This document shows, one piece after another, positions 1 to 6,966 of a DNA stretch of 10,622 nucleotides; the first letter of the stretch is position 1; each line of letters opens with the position of its first letter. The notes below the pieces were generated by a model, which worked only from the letters and a program-made list of their open reading frames with translations, was not told where the DNA came from and made no database searches. The stretch covers positions 1-10,622 of the forward strand of contig JBBQSN010000122.1 in the NCBI GenBank assembly GCA_038213835.1, in the 5' to 3' direction. The translations under genes were made by a program, and so were the position numbers. The stretch is from JBBQSN01 sp038213835 (GTDB lineage: Bacteria > Actinomycetota > Actinomycetes > Actinomycetales > CAWJMD01).

Positions 1-457
1 CGCCGGCTCGATGGGCCGAGCGGTGCTCGAGAGCCGCGCCGTCACCCACCCCGACTACCCGGACGCCACCGTGCGCACCCCGGCGCTCGTTTCGGTCGGC
101 GCCGAGGACACCGACGTCTACACCCGGGAGTGCTTCGGGCCGGTGGCGTTCCTCGTCACGACCGCGAGCACGCAGGACTCGCTGCGGCTGTTCGTCGAGA
201 CGGTGCGCGAGCACGGTGCGATGACGGCGTCGGTCTACTCCACCTCCGAGGACGTCCTGGACGCCGCCGAGCAGGCCGCGATCGAGGCCGGTGTGGCGCT
301 GTCGATGAACCTCACCGGCCAGGTGTTCGTCAACCAGTCGGCGGCGTTCAGCGACTTCCACGGCACCGGGGCGAACCCTGCCGCCAACGCGACGCTGACC
401 GACGGGCACTACGTCTCCGGCCGGTTCCGCGTGGTGCAGTCCCGCCGGCACGCCTGA
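1..457 (+). CDS. paaN: Phenylacetic acid degradation protein PaaN, C-terminal part (5' end outside window)
   Basis: The reading frame is open from the first bases of the window to TGA at 455-457, so only about the last 151 codons are present. The visible part is the end of an aldehyde-dehydrogenase-fold protein: a segment ending ECFGPVAFLV matches the ALDH block after the catalytic domain, and the run FVNQSAAFSDFHGTGANPAA followed by the tail RFRVVQSRRHA is what I associate with PaaN proteins. PaaN acts in aerobic phenylacetate catabolism, where the ALDH part oxidises the semialdehyde made after ring opening of the CoA-bound epoxide/oxepin intermediate; this role is known for the family, not visible here. 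The catalytic Cys and Glu lie upstream of the window. The gene converges on the minus-strand holin-like gene with only 27 bp between stop codons and no clear hairpin. An ordinary ALDH is the alternative reading. Confidence 0.85.
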   Translation, partial: AGSMGRAVLESRAVTHPDYPDATVRTPALVSVGAEDTDVYTRECFGPVAFLVTTASTQDSLRLFVETVREHGAMTASVYSTSEDVLDAAEQAAIEAGVALSMNLTGQVFVNQSAAFSDFHGTGANPAANATLTDGHYVSGRFRVVQSRRHA

Positions 458-484
458 CCGCTGCTGGCCGCCCGGAGGTGGGGT

Positions 485-877
485 TTAGTCCTTGCCGTCG
501 GGCAGCACCAGGTTCAGCACCAGGCTGACGAAGGTGACCACCACGGCGCCGAGGATCGCCGACCAGAAGAAGTCGTCGACCACGAAGGTCAGCGGCGTGG
601 CCTCGGAGACCCACGAGGTGATCTGGAGCATGAAGGCGTTGACCACGAAGCTGAACAGCCCCAGCGTCAGGACGTAGAGCGGCAGCGTCAGCAGCGTGAC
701 GATGGGCTTGACCACCGCGTTGACCAGGCCGAAGACCAGGCCGATGACGAGGAACGTGAGGGCGGTCTGCCACCACTCGTCGGTGGCCGCGCCGCCGATG
801 CCGAGGCCGGGGACCACGAGGGTCGCCACCCAGATCGCCACCGCGTTGACGACCACCTTGATCGCGAACTGCTTCAT
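485..877 (-). CDS. Phage holin family protein (4-TM, mycobacteriophage D29-type superfamily)
   Basis: A 130-residue, very hydrophobic protein with four likely membrane segments at about residues 6-27, 38-58, 63-88 and 103-125, and a short charged tail ending DGKD. The central block GLVNAVVKPIVTLLTLPLYV and the FVVNAFML run after it are the hallmark of the Phage_holin_4_2 family (PF04020). Chromosomal members are common single genes in bacteria and most are not phage holins; their function is unknown, and nothing phage-like is near. The frame is open back to 1048, but the 57 extra residues are Pro/Arg/Ala-rich and unlike the family, so I place the start at the ATG at 877 (MKQFAIKVVV). No Shine-Dalgarno sequence is seen; a small hairpin (878-891) abuts the start codon. 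The gene is transcribed towards paaN and away from the ABC operon. Confidence 0.85.
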   Translation of the reverse strand: MKQFAIKVVVNAVAIWVATLVVPGLGIGGAATDEWWQTALTFLVIGLVFGLVNAVVKPIVTLLTLPLYVLTLGLFSFVVNAFMLQITSWVSEATPLTFVVDDFFWSAILGAVVVTFVSLVLNLVLPDGKD

Positions 878-1057
878 GGCACCAGCGTGCCACGTGCACA
901 CCAGGGGGCGAACAGGCCGGCCGGCGGGCTCCAGGGGGAGCGTGGGGCGCGTCGTCCCCTTGGTGTGCCCGCCCGCGACGAAAGTTGGGGGCGCGCCGGC
1001 CGCCGACGAGACCGACGACGGACGCGAGACCGCCTGCCGCGCCGCCAACCTGGACCC
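878..1057. promoter_or_regulatory. Divergent intergenic region between the holin-like gene and the ABC operon
   Basis: These 180 bp separate two genes read in opposite directions, so they must hold both promoters unless transcription enters from elsewhere. I see no convincing -35/-10 pair; the only A/T-richer patch is GAAAGTT at 980-986. Visible structure is a hairpin GGCAC-cagc-GTGCC (878-891) touching the holin-like start codon, a CACGTG palindrome (891-896), and a widely spaced 13-bp inverted repeat (896-908 and 956-968) listed separately. Neither gene has a recognisable Shine-Dalgarno sequence. Confidence 0.5.
896..968. repeat. 13-bp inverted repeat, 47-bp spacing, in the divergent intergenic region
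   Basis: The left arm GCACACCAGGGGG (896-908) and the reverse complement of the right arm at 956-968 (GCACACCAAGGGG) match at 12 of 13 positions. Two opposed copies in one divergent promoter region could be operator half-sites for a looping regulator, or could be chance in GC-rich DNA. A further direct copy of the first 12 bases is at 6716-6727. Confidence 0.4.
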
Positions 1058-1852
1058 ATGCGCACCTCACCCCCACCTGTCTCGCCCTCGCCGGCCGCCC
1101 TGTCCGCCCGCGGGCTCACCAAGACCTACGGCCGTGGCGAGGCCGCGGTCACCGCCCTGCGCGGGGTCGACGTCGACATCGCCTCCGGCGCCTTCACCGC
1201 CGTGATGGGCCCGTCCGGCTCCGGCAAGTCGACCCTGCTGCACTGCCTGGCCGGCCTCGACACCGTGACGTCCGGCTCGGTCTGGCTCGGCGGCACCGAG
1301 CTGACCTCGCTGACGGACCACGAGCTGACCCTGCTGCGTCGCAAGCGGATCGGGTTCGTGTTCCAGGCCTTCAACCTGCTGCCGATGCTCACCGCCGAGC
1401 AGAACGTGCTGTTGCCGCTCGACCTCGCCGGACGCCGGAGCACCCGCCACGACGGCTCCGACCCCCGCACCGACGGGACGCTGGCGCACCTGGCCGAGAC
1501 CCTCGGCATCGCCGACCGGATGACGCACCGTCCGAGCGAGCTCTCCGGTGGCCAGCAGCAGCGGGTCGCCATCGCCCGGGCGCTGGTGACCCGTCCTGAG
1601 GTCGTCGTCGCCGACGAGCCCACCGGCAACCTCGACTCGCACGCGGGCGCCGAGGTGCTCGCCCTGCTGCGGCAGCGGGTGAGCGAGTTCGGCGAGACCG
1701 TCGTGATGGTCACGCACGACCCGGTCGCGGCGTCCTACGCGGACCGCGTGCTGCTGATGGCCGACGGCGTCGTCGCGGGCGAGCTGACCTCGCCGACCGC
1801 CGAGCAGGTCCTCGCCGCCACCGCCGGCTCCGTGGTCGGAGCGGCCCGGTGA
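1058..1852 (+). CDS. ABC transporter ATP-binding protein (MacB/LolD-type)
   Basis: A 264-residue ATPase with every motif of the ABC family: Walker A GPSGSGKST at residues 51-59, Q-loop Q103 in FVFQAFNLLP, signature LSGGQQQR at 162-169, Walker B ending VVADEPTGNLD at 183-193, and the switch His at 220 in MVTHD. The FVFQAFNLLP and ADEPTGNLD variants are typical of the MacB/LolD/FtsE group, which powers FtsX-type permeases that move or extract substrates at the outer face of the membrane and do not import solutes. ATG at 1058 is chosen because residues further upstream in the frame are Arg-rich and unlike the family; no Shine-Dalgarno precedes it, so the start is less certain than the rest. It overlaps the permease gene by 4 nt (GTGA), implying translational coupling in one operon. 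The substrate cannot be told from sequence. Confidence 0.95.
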   Translation: MRTSPPPVSPSPAALSARGLTKTYGRGEAAVTALRGVDVDIASGAFTAVMGPSGSGKSTLLHCLAGLDTVTSGSVWLGGTELTSLTDHELTLLRRKRIGFVFQAFNLLPMLTAEQNVLLPLDLAGRRSTRHDGSDPRTDGTLAHLAETLGIADRMTHRPSELSGGQQQRVAIARALVTRPEVVVADEPTGNLDSHAGAEVLALLRQRVSEFGETVVMVTHDPVAASYADRVLLMADGVVAGELTSPTAEQVLAATAGSVVGAAR

Positions 1853-4494
1853 TCCTCCCGCCGATCTCGGCCACGACCTGGGCGCGGCTGCGCGCCGACG
1901 CCGGCCGGCTCACGGCTGCCGGCATCGCCATCGTCCTCGGGACGGGCTTCGCCGCCGCCGTCCTGCTGGCCAACGGGGTGCTCGAGCGCACCGCCTACGC
2001 CAGCGTCACCACCGACCTGGCCGGCGCCGACGTCGTCGTCATCTCCGGCGTCGACCAGACGGGGGAGGACCGCGAGATCGACGCCGCGGACGCGCGGGCC
2101 GTCGCGGACCTCGACGGCGTCGCGGTCTCCGCCCCGACCACCTCGACCTACGCCTCGCTCGTCAACGGCGCCCGCTCGGACTTCCCGACCGTCTCCGACC
2201 TGCCGGCCCTGCCCGGGCTGCGCACCCCCGTGCCCGACGAGGGCCGGCTGCCGACCGGGGCCGGCGAGATCGCGCTCAGCTCGTCGGTGGCCGACCGGCT
2301 GCGCACCGCGGTGGGCGAGCAGGTCGGCGTCGAGCTCTACCGCGAGACCATCGACGCCGCCGGCGAGCCGTCGTTCGAGGTCGTCGAGCAGCAGCTGGAC
2401 GTCGTCGGGGTGCTCCCGGGCGGCCTGGCCTCCCAGCTCGCCTCGAGCGGGTCCGGCCTGGTCACCGCCGAGACGATGGCCGGCTGGAACCGCGTCCAGG
2501 GGCTCCCGACCGGTCCCGAGCAGCTGCTCGTCGTGGCCGACGACGGCGTGAGCCCGGACGAGCTGCGTGACCGCGTCACCGCGGTGCTGCCAGGGACCAG
2601 CGTGCTGACCGCCGACGAGAAGGCCGAGGAGACGATCGTCGAGTTCCTCGACGGCGTCGACATCCTCACTGCGGTCGCGCTCGGCTTCGCGGCGCTGGCC
2701 CTGTTCGTCGCCGGCTTCGTCATCACGAACACCTTCGCCGTCCTGGTCGCGCAGCGGACCCGGCAGCTCGCGCTGCTGCGCTGCGTCGGTGCGACCCGCG
2801 GCCAGGTGCGCCGCGAGGTGCTCGGCCAGGCCGCCCTGCTCGGTCTGCTGGCGTCCCTGGCGGGGGTCGTGCTCGGCACGGTGCTGGCCACGATCGCCGC
2901 AGCCTTGGTGTCGTCGGCGCAGCCGCAGCTCGAGCTCCCGAGCGTGGTGTGGCCCACGGCGCTGGCGGTGCTCGTCCCCGTCCTGGCCGGAGTCCTGGTG
3001 ACCGTGGGGGCGGCGATCCCGCCCGCCCGGGCCGCGACCCGGGTCGCGCCGCTCGCCGCGCTGCGTCCCGTCGACGGACCCGACCTGCGCCGCCGCGCCT
3101 CGTGGCTGCGCGTCGTCCTGGCCGTCGGGTTCCTGGCCGTCGGTGGCGTGATGCTCGCGTTCGGCCTCGCGCTCTCCAGCAGCGGCAACGTCTACGGGAC
3201 GCTGGTCGCCGCCGCCGGCGCCGGGCTCACGTTCGTCGGGGTGATGATCGGTGCGCTCTTCGTGGTGCCGCCGATCGTCTCGGGCGCCGGGAGACTGCTG
3301 GCCCGGCTGGTCCCGGGTGACGGGGGGGCCGCCGTCCGGCTGGCGGCCGTCAACGGCGTGCGCAACCCGCGGCGCACCACGAGCACCGCTGCTGCGCTCC
3401 TCATCGGCGTGACGCTGGTCTCGACCGTGGCGGTCGGCGCGGCCACGACCCAGGCGAGCCTGCTGCGGCTGTTCGACCAGGAGTGGCCGGTCGACGTGTC
3501 CGTCGGCGGCTCGGACGGCGCCGACTACGGCACCGACGTCCAGCCGGAGCTGGCGGCGTCGGTGCTCGCCGCGGCGTCCGGGGTGGCCCAGGTCGCCGAT
3601 TCCGAGCCGTTGGTGGGCACCAGGGCACTCGTCTCGGTCCCCGGTCAGCCGGAGGCCACCGACCTGCAGGTGCTGGGCATCACGCCCGAGCGAGGCCGCG
3701 CCCTCAGCTCGAACCCGCTGGTGCTCGAGCCGCTGGCCGACGGCACCGTCGTCGTCCCCGGCTCGCTCGCCCAGCAGGTGGCGATCCAGGACGGCCAGAC
3801 CCTGCGCCTGACCCGCGAAGGGGGCGGCGGGATCGAGGTGACGGCCGCCGTCACGGACCTGCCGGGCCGGGGTCTGGTGCTGACCCCGGACGACCTGCAG
3901 ACCCTCGACCCGCGGGCGCCGGTCACCCGGCTCTGGATCGACCTGGACGACTCCCTGGCGACCGGCGACCCGGCCGAGGCGGTCGCCGCGGTCGACGCGG
4001 TGCGCGACGCCGTCAGCGAGGCGGGCGTCGGTGCGGTGCTCGTGGAGGGCGCTGCGGCCGAGCGAGCCACCTTCCAGCAGGTGATCGACACCCTGCTCGG
4101 TGTGCTCACCGGTCTTCTCGCGGTGACCGTCCTGATCGCCGTGGTGGGCGTGGCGAACACGCTCAGCCTGTCGGTGGTGGAGCGCACCAGGGAGTCGGCG
4201 CTGCTGCGGGCGCTGGGTCTGACCCGGCGCCAGCTGCGCGGCACGCTGGCGGCCGAGGGCGTCCTGCTGGCCGGTGCCGGGACGGTGCTGGGGCTGGCGC
4301 TGGGCAGCTTCTACGGCTGGCTGGGTGCGGCCTCGGTGCTGGGCGCGGTCACCGACGGCGGCGTCCTGCTCGACCTGCCGGTGGGTCGGCTGCTGCTGGT
4401 GGTGCTGGGTGCGGTCGCGGCGGGCCTGCTCGCCTCGGTGCTGCCCGGCCGCCGGGCAGCACGGTCCGCACCGGTGGCGGCGCTCGCGGAGTGA
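1849..4494 (+). CDS. FtsX-like ABC transporter permease, duplicated ten-TM architecture
   Basis: An 881-residue membrane protein, partner of the ATPase immediately upstream. Hydrophobic segments fall at about residues 22-43, 273-300, 328-352, 368-393, 421-443, 449-476, 512-532, 747-773, 806-830 and 846-866. Large extracytoplasmic regions lie between TM1 and TM2 (about 45-270) and between TM7 and TM8 (about 535-745), the MacB_PCD-like periplasmic/core domains. Two FtsX domains are seen, each with the conserved cytoplasmic motif after its first helix: RTRQLALLRCVGATRGQVRR near 303-322 and RTRESALLRALGLTRRQLRG near 779-798. This ten-TM form is common in Actinobacteria and Firmicutes; members have been linked to export of peptides, lipoproteins or lipids, but the cargo here is unknown. 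Start is GTG at 1849, inside the ATPase stop, with GGAG at 1838-1841 as ribosome site. A strong hairpin follows the stop. Confidence 0.93.
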   Translation: MILPPISATTWARLRADAGRLTAAGIAIVLGTGFAAAVLLANGVLERTAYASVTTDLAGADVVVISGVDQTGEDREIDAADARAVADLDGVAVSAPTTSTYASLVNGARSDFPTVSDLPALPGLRTPVPDEGRLPTGAGEIALSSSVADRLRTAVGEQVGVELYRETIDAAGEPSFEVVEQQLDVVGVLPGGLASQLASSGSGLVTAETMAGWNRVQGLPTGPEQLLVVADDGVSPDELRDRVTAVLPGTSVLTADEKAEETIVEFLDGVDILTAVALGFAALALFVAGFVITNTFAVLVAQRTRQLALLRCVGATRGQVRREVLGQAALLGLLASLAGVVLGTVLATIAAALVSSAQPQLELPSVVWPTALAVLVPVLAGVLVTVGAAIPPARAATRVAPLAALRPVDGPDLRRRASWLRVVLAVGFLAVGGVMLAFGLALSSSGNVYGTLVAAAGAGLTFVGVMIGALFVVPPIVSGAGRLLARLVPGDGGAAVRLAAVNGVRNPRRTTSTAAALLIGVTLVSTVAVGAATTQASLLRLFDQEWPVDVSVGGSDGADYGTDVQPELAASVLAAASGVAQVADSEPLVGTRALVSVPGQPEATDLQVLGITPERGRALSSNPLVLEPLADGTVVVPGSLAQQVAIQDGQTLRLTREGGGGIEVTAAVTDLPGRGLVLTPDDLQTLDPRAPVTRLWIDLDDSLATGDPAEAVAAVDAVRDAVSEAGVGAVLVEGAAAERATFQQVIDTLLGVLTGLLAVTVLIAVVGVANTLSLSVVERTRESALLRALGLTRRQLRGTLAAEGVLLAGAGTVLGLALGSFYGWLGAASVLGAVTDGGVLLDLPVGRLLLVVLGAVAAGLLASVLPGRRAARSAPVAALAE

Positions 4495-4508
4495 GGCCGC
4501 GACGCCGG

Positions 4509-4539
4509 CCGGGCGGGACCCTCGGGGGGTCCCGCCCGG
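4509..4539 (+). terminator. GC-rich hairpin terminator after the ABC operon
   Basis: A perfect 13-bp stem (CCGGGCGGGACCC at 4509-4521 pairing with 4527-4539) closes a 5-nt loop, beginning 15 nt after the permease stop codon. There is no T-tract, which is usual for actinobacterial terminators. It should separate the ABC operon from pat. Confidence 0.75.
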
Positions 4540-4611
4540 TCCTGCGCCCGTCCTGCCCGCCGTTCGCCGATCGTGCGCCGATCCTGCGCCGATCCTGCCC
4601 CGATCCTGGTC
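4537..4611. repeat. 11-bp-period degenerate tandem repeat upstream of pat
   Basis: Seven consecutive units can be read: CGGTCCTGCGC (4537), CCGTCCTGCCC (4548), a 9-nt unit GCCGTTCGC (4559), CGATCGTGCGC (4568), CGATCCTGCGC (4579), CGATCCTGCCC (4590) and CGATCCTGGTC (4601). The last four are the best conserved, consensus CGATCCTGCSC. The array starts in the 3' foot of the terminator stem and ends 14 bp before the proposed -10 element of pat, so it covers roughly -102 to -28 of that promoter. An 11-bp period places units on nearly one face of the helix. Confidence 0.7.
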
Positions 4612-4625
4612 CTGCTCGGGGTGCA

Positions 4626-4631
4626 TAGGGT
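4626..4631 (+). promoter_or_regulatory. Candidate -10 element (TAGGGT) for a leaderless pat transcript
   Basis: TAGGGT fits the actinobacterial TANNNT -10 pattern and lies 7 nt before the ATG at 4639, so transcription would begin at or within a base of the start codon. No Shine-Dalgarno sequence precedes that ATG, as expected for a leaderless gene. I see no clear -35 hexamer; that area is occupied by the 11-bp repeats. Confidence 0.55.
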
Positions 4632-4638
4632 GACCGGC

Positions 4639-5748
4639 ATGGCCGACGACCTCGATGCGACCGCTGCCCCCGCCACCTCGCCCCGGCTCCGCGCCGCCCT
4701 GGACGCCGTCCCCTCGTACCGGCCCGGTCGGCCGCCGGCGCCGCTCGACGGTGTCACGGCGTTCAAGATCAGCTCGAACGAGAACCCCTACCCGCCGCTG
4801 CCGTCGGTGCTGGCCGTCGTGGCCGACGCGGCCGCGCGGATGAACCGCTACCCCGACATGGCCTGCGCCGAGCTGACCGCGGCGCTCGCGCGCTACGTCG
4901 GCGTGCCCGCCGACTGCATCGCCACCGGGACGGGCAGCGTCGGCGTGCTCGGCCAGATCATCCAGTCCACCTGCGCCGAGGGCGACGAGGTCGTCTACGC
5001 GTGGCGGTCGTTCGAGGCGTACCCGATCGTCGTCGGGATCAGTGGCGCGACCGCGGTCCCGGTCCCGGTCACGTCCGACGGCCGGCACGACCTGGCCGCG
5101 ATGGCCGACGCGATCACCGAGCGCACCCGGCTGGTGCTGGTCTGCACGCCGAACAACCCGACCGGCCCGTCGGTGCACGCGCAGGAGCTCGAGGACCTCC
5201 TCGACCGCGTGCCGGCGGACGTCCTGGTCGTCATCGACGAGGCCTACCGCGAGTTCGTCCGGGACCAGGACACCCCCGACGCCGTCGACGTGCACCGCCG
5301 CCGTCCGAACGTCGCTGTGCTGCGGACGTTCTCGAAGGCGTACGGACTGGCCGGCCTGCGCGTCGGGTACGCCGTCGCGCACCCGCACCTGGCCGACGCG
5401 CTGCGCAAGACCGCCGTCCCGTTCGGCGTCTCGTCGATCGCCCAGGACGCCGCCGTCGCCTCGCTCGCGGCCGAGGCCGAGCTGCTCCAGCGGGTCGAGA
5501 CCCTCGTGGCCGAGCGCACCCGAGTGCTCGCCGCCCTGCGTGACCAGGGCTGGGACGTCCCGGACAGCCAGGCGAACTTCGTCTGGCTGCCGCTCGGCGG
5601 CTCCAGCCTGGCCTTCGCCACCCGGTGCGCGGCGGTCGGCCTGTCGGTCAGGCCGTTCGACGGCGACGGCGTGCGCTGCACGATCGCCGAGACCGAGGCG
5701 AACGACCGGCTGCTCGAGGTCTGCCAGGAGTACCGCGCGCTGAGCTGA
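4639..5748 (+). CDS. pat: Aromatic amino acid / histidinol-phosphate-type aminotransferase (Pat)
   Basis: A 369-residue PLP enzyme of aminotransferase fold type I, class I/II. Visible landmarks: substrate/cofactor loop SSNENPYPPLPS at 45-56, PNNPTG at 171-176, DEAYREF at 200-206 (Asp binding the pyridine N, Tyr near the PLP O3'), the Schiff-base Lys233 in RTFSKAYGLAGLRVGYA with Arg241 for PLP phosphate, and Arg346 in GVRCTI for the substrate carboxylate. AWRSFEAYPI and the overall pattern resemble the actinobacterial Pat group (once annotated HisC2), which prefers aromatic amino acids with 2-oxo acids over histidinol phosphate; that preference is inferred from resemblance. Start ATG 4639 is chosen over upstream in-frame codons because residues before it are encoded by the tandem repeat and promoter. 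The last ~80 bp of the gene recur at 6730-6842. Histidinol-phosphate aminotransferase (hisC) is the alternative name; no other his genes are here. Confidence 0.88.
   Translation: MADDLDATAAPATSPRLRAALDAVPSYRPGRPPAPLDGVTAFKISSNENPYPPLPSVLAVVADAAARMNRYPDMACAELTAALARYVGVPADCIATGTGSVGVLGQIIQSTCAEGDEVVYAWRSFEAYPIVVGISGATAVPVPVTSDGRHDLAAMADAITERTRLVLVCTPNNPTGPSVHAQELEDLLDRVPADVLVVIDEAYREFVRDQDTPDAVDVHRRRPNVAVLRTFSKAYGLAGLRVGYAVAHPHLADALRKTAVPFGVSSIAQDAAVASLAAEAELLQRVETLVAERTRVLAALRDQGWDVPDSQANFVWLPLGGSSLAFATRCAAVGLSVRPFDGDGVRCTIAETEANDRLLEVCQEYRALS
5665..5740 (+). repeat. Upstream copy of the direct repeat (3' end of pat)
   Basis: These 76 bp of the pat coding region recur downstream at 6730-6834 with only two substitutions (5724 C to T; 5731 T to G) and one 29-nt net insertion. 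Homology begins abruptly at GACGGCGTGCG, decays just before the pat stop, and is absent beyond it. Equivalent positions are 1,065 bp apart, and the direct repeats bracket the alpha/beta hydrolase gene. Confidence 0.9.
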
Positions 5749-5750
5749 CG

Positions 5751-5775
5751 GACCGGCAGGATGACCTGCATGGTC
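5751..5775 (+). promoter_or_regulatory. Dyad and candidate -10 element over the hydrolase start
   Basis: GACC (5751-5754) and GCAGG (5756-5760) pair with CCTGC (5765-5769) and GGTC (5772-5775), an imperfect stem with a 4-nt loop that includes the ATG at 5770. Inside it, CAGGAT (5757-5762) sits 7 nt before that ATG, the same spacing as TAGGGT to the pat ATG, so it may be a weak -10 element of a leaderless hydrolase transcript. AGGA at 5759-5762 could instead act as a ribosome site. Confidence 0.35.
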
Positions 5776-6699
5776 GTGCCCTGGTTCCGCGTCGTCCTCG
5801 CAGTGGTGTGGCTCGGCGGGGGGCTGTGGCTGTGGGCCACCCGGGCCGACGTGATGCTGGCCGGACACCCGCTGTACGTGGTGCTGGTGACGCTCGGCGG
5901 CCTGCTGGGCGTCCTGCTCCTGGCCCTGTCGTCCAGACGGCACCAGCCGCGTCGTGGTCGCTCGTGGCGCCTGCTGCTCGGCCGCGGCGGCGCCGCCGTG
6001 CTGACCCTCGCCGTGGTCGGGGCGCTGGTGTGGCTGCGGCCCTTCGGAGCGTCCGTCGAGGCCGTCGAGGCGATGAGCGGCACGGCGCAGGTGCAGGTCA
6101 CCTCGTCGTCGACCCGGATCACGCTCACCCCCACCGGGGTGGCGCCGCGCTCCGGGCTGGTCTTCCAGCCGGGCGCCCGGGTCGACCCTCGCGCCTACGT
6201 CCCGTTGCTGACCCGGGTCGCCGAGGCCGGCTCGCTGGTGGTGGTCGTCAAGCAACCGCTGGACATCGGGTTCACCGCGGTCGACGCACCGGGCGCGGTG
6301 CTCGCCGACCACCCCGAGGTGCGTCGCTGGGCGGTCGGCGGGCACAGCCTCGGGGGTGTGGTGGCGGCGTCCTACGCCGGCGACCACCCGGACCAGGTCA
6401 GCGGGCTGCTGCTGTGGGCCTCCTACCCGCTCGACCCCCTCGCAGACCGCACCGACCTGGCCGTCACCTCGGTCTCGGGCACGCGGGACGGGCTGGCCAC
6501 CCCTGAGGACATCACCGCCAGCCTGGACGACCTCCCGCCGGACACCGCCGTCGTCACGGTCGAGGGTGGCGTGCACGCCTTCTTCGGGGACTACGGGGTG
6601 CAGCCCGGCGACGGCACGCCCACCGTCGACCGCGCCACCGCCCAGGAGCAGGTGGTGGAGGCGAGCCGGGCACTCCTGGCAGGTCTGCCCGACCGGTAG
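5770..6699 (+). CDS. Membrane-anchored alpha/beta hydrolase
   Basis: A 309-residue protein from ATG 5770 (312 if the ATG at 5761 is used; I prefer 5770 because AGGA or a -10-like CAGGAT then falls at workable spacing). Three hydrophobic segments near residues 5-23, 33-54 and 73-89 anchor it in the membrane. A C-terminal domain of about 200 residues follows, probably outside the cytoplasm. That domain has the nucleophile elbow GGHSLGGV with Ser193, a likely acid Asp240 in GTRDGLATPED, and His269 in VEGGVHAFFGDYG, completing a Ser-Asp-His triad in the order expected for the alpha/beta-hydrolase-5 family (PF12695). FQPGARVDPRAYVPLL is another family block. The substrate is unknown; esters or lipids are possible. 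The gene starts 21 nt after the pat stop and is flanked on both sides by copies of the pat 3' end, raising the possibility that it was inserted there. Confidence 0.85.
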   Translation: MVVPWFRVVLAVVWLGGGLWLWATRADVMLAGHPLYVVLVTLGGLLGVLLLALSSRRHQPRRGRSWRLLLGRGGAAVLTLAVVGALVWLRPFGASVEAVEAMSGTAQVQVTSSSTRITLTPTGVAPRSGLVFQPGARVDPRAYVPLLTRVAEAGSLVVVVKQPLDIGFTAVDAPGAVLADHPEVRRWAVGGHSLGGVVAASYAGDHPDQVSGLLLWASYPLDPLADRTDLAVTSVSGTRDGLATPEDITASLDDLPPDTAVVTVEGGVHAFFGDYGVQPGDGTPTVDRATAQEQVVEASRALLAGLPDR

Positions 6700-6729
6700 C
6701 AGCGCCGGCCCGTGCGCACACCAGGGGAG

Positions 6730-6842
<113 letters not shown>

Positions 6843-6966
6843 CCCGTGCCACCCGGGGTGGGCTGTTCTGGGCGCGCGCGAGGGCGGCAGGCGGAGGACG
6901 ATGATCGCACCCGGTCGACCTCGACGCCTTGTCGCGACCGACCCCCAGCCCCCCGGAGCGTGCCTG

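Noticed and set aside
485..877. Prophage lysis gene
   Set aside because: Despite the holin family name there are no endolysin, structural or integrase genes nearby; chromosomal members of this family are common outside phages.
878..1048. N-terminal extension of the holin-like protein
   Set aside because: The 57 extra residues are Pro/Arg/Ala-rich, are not part of the four-TM family, and would overlap the divergent promoter region.
4573..4638. An earlier GTG start for pat
   Set aside because: The added residues are encoded by the tandem repeats and the TAGGGT element, and the family N-terminus begins near the ATG at 4639.
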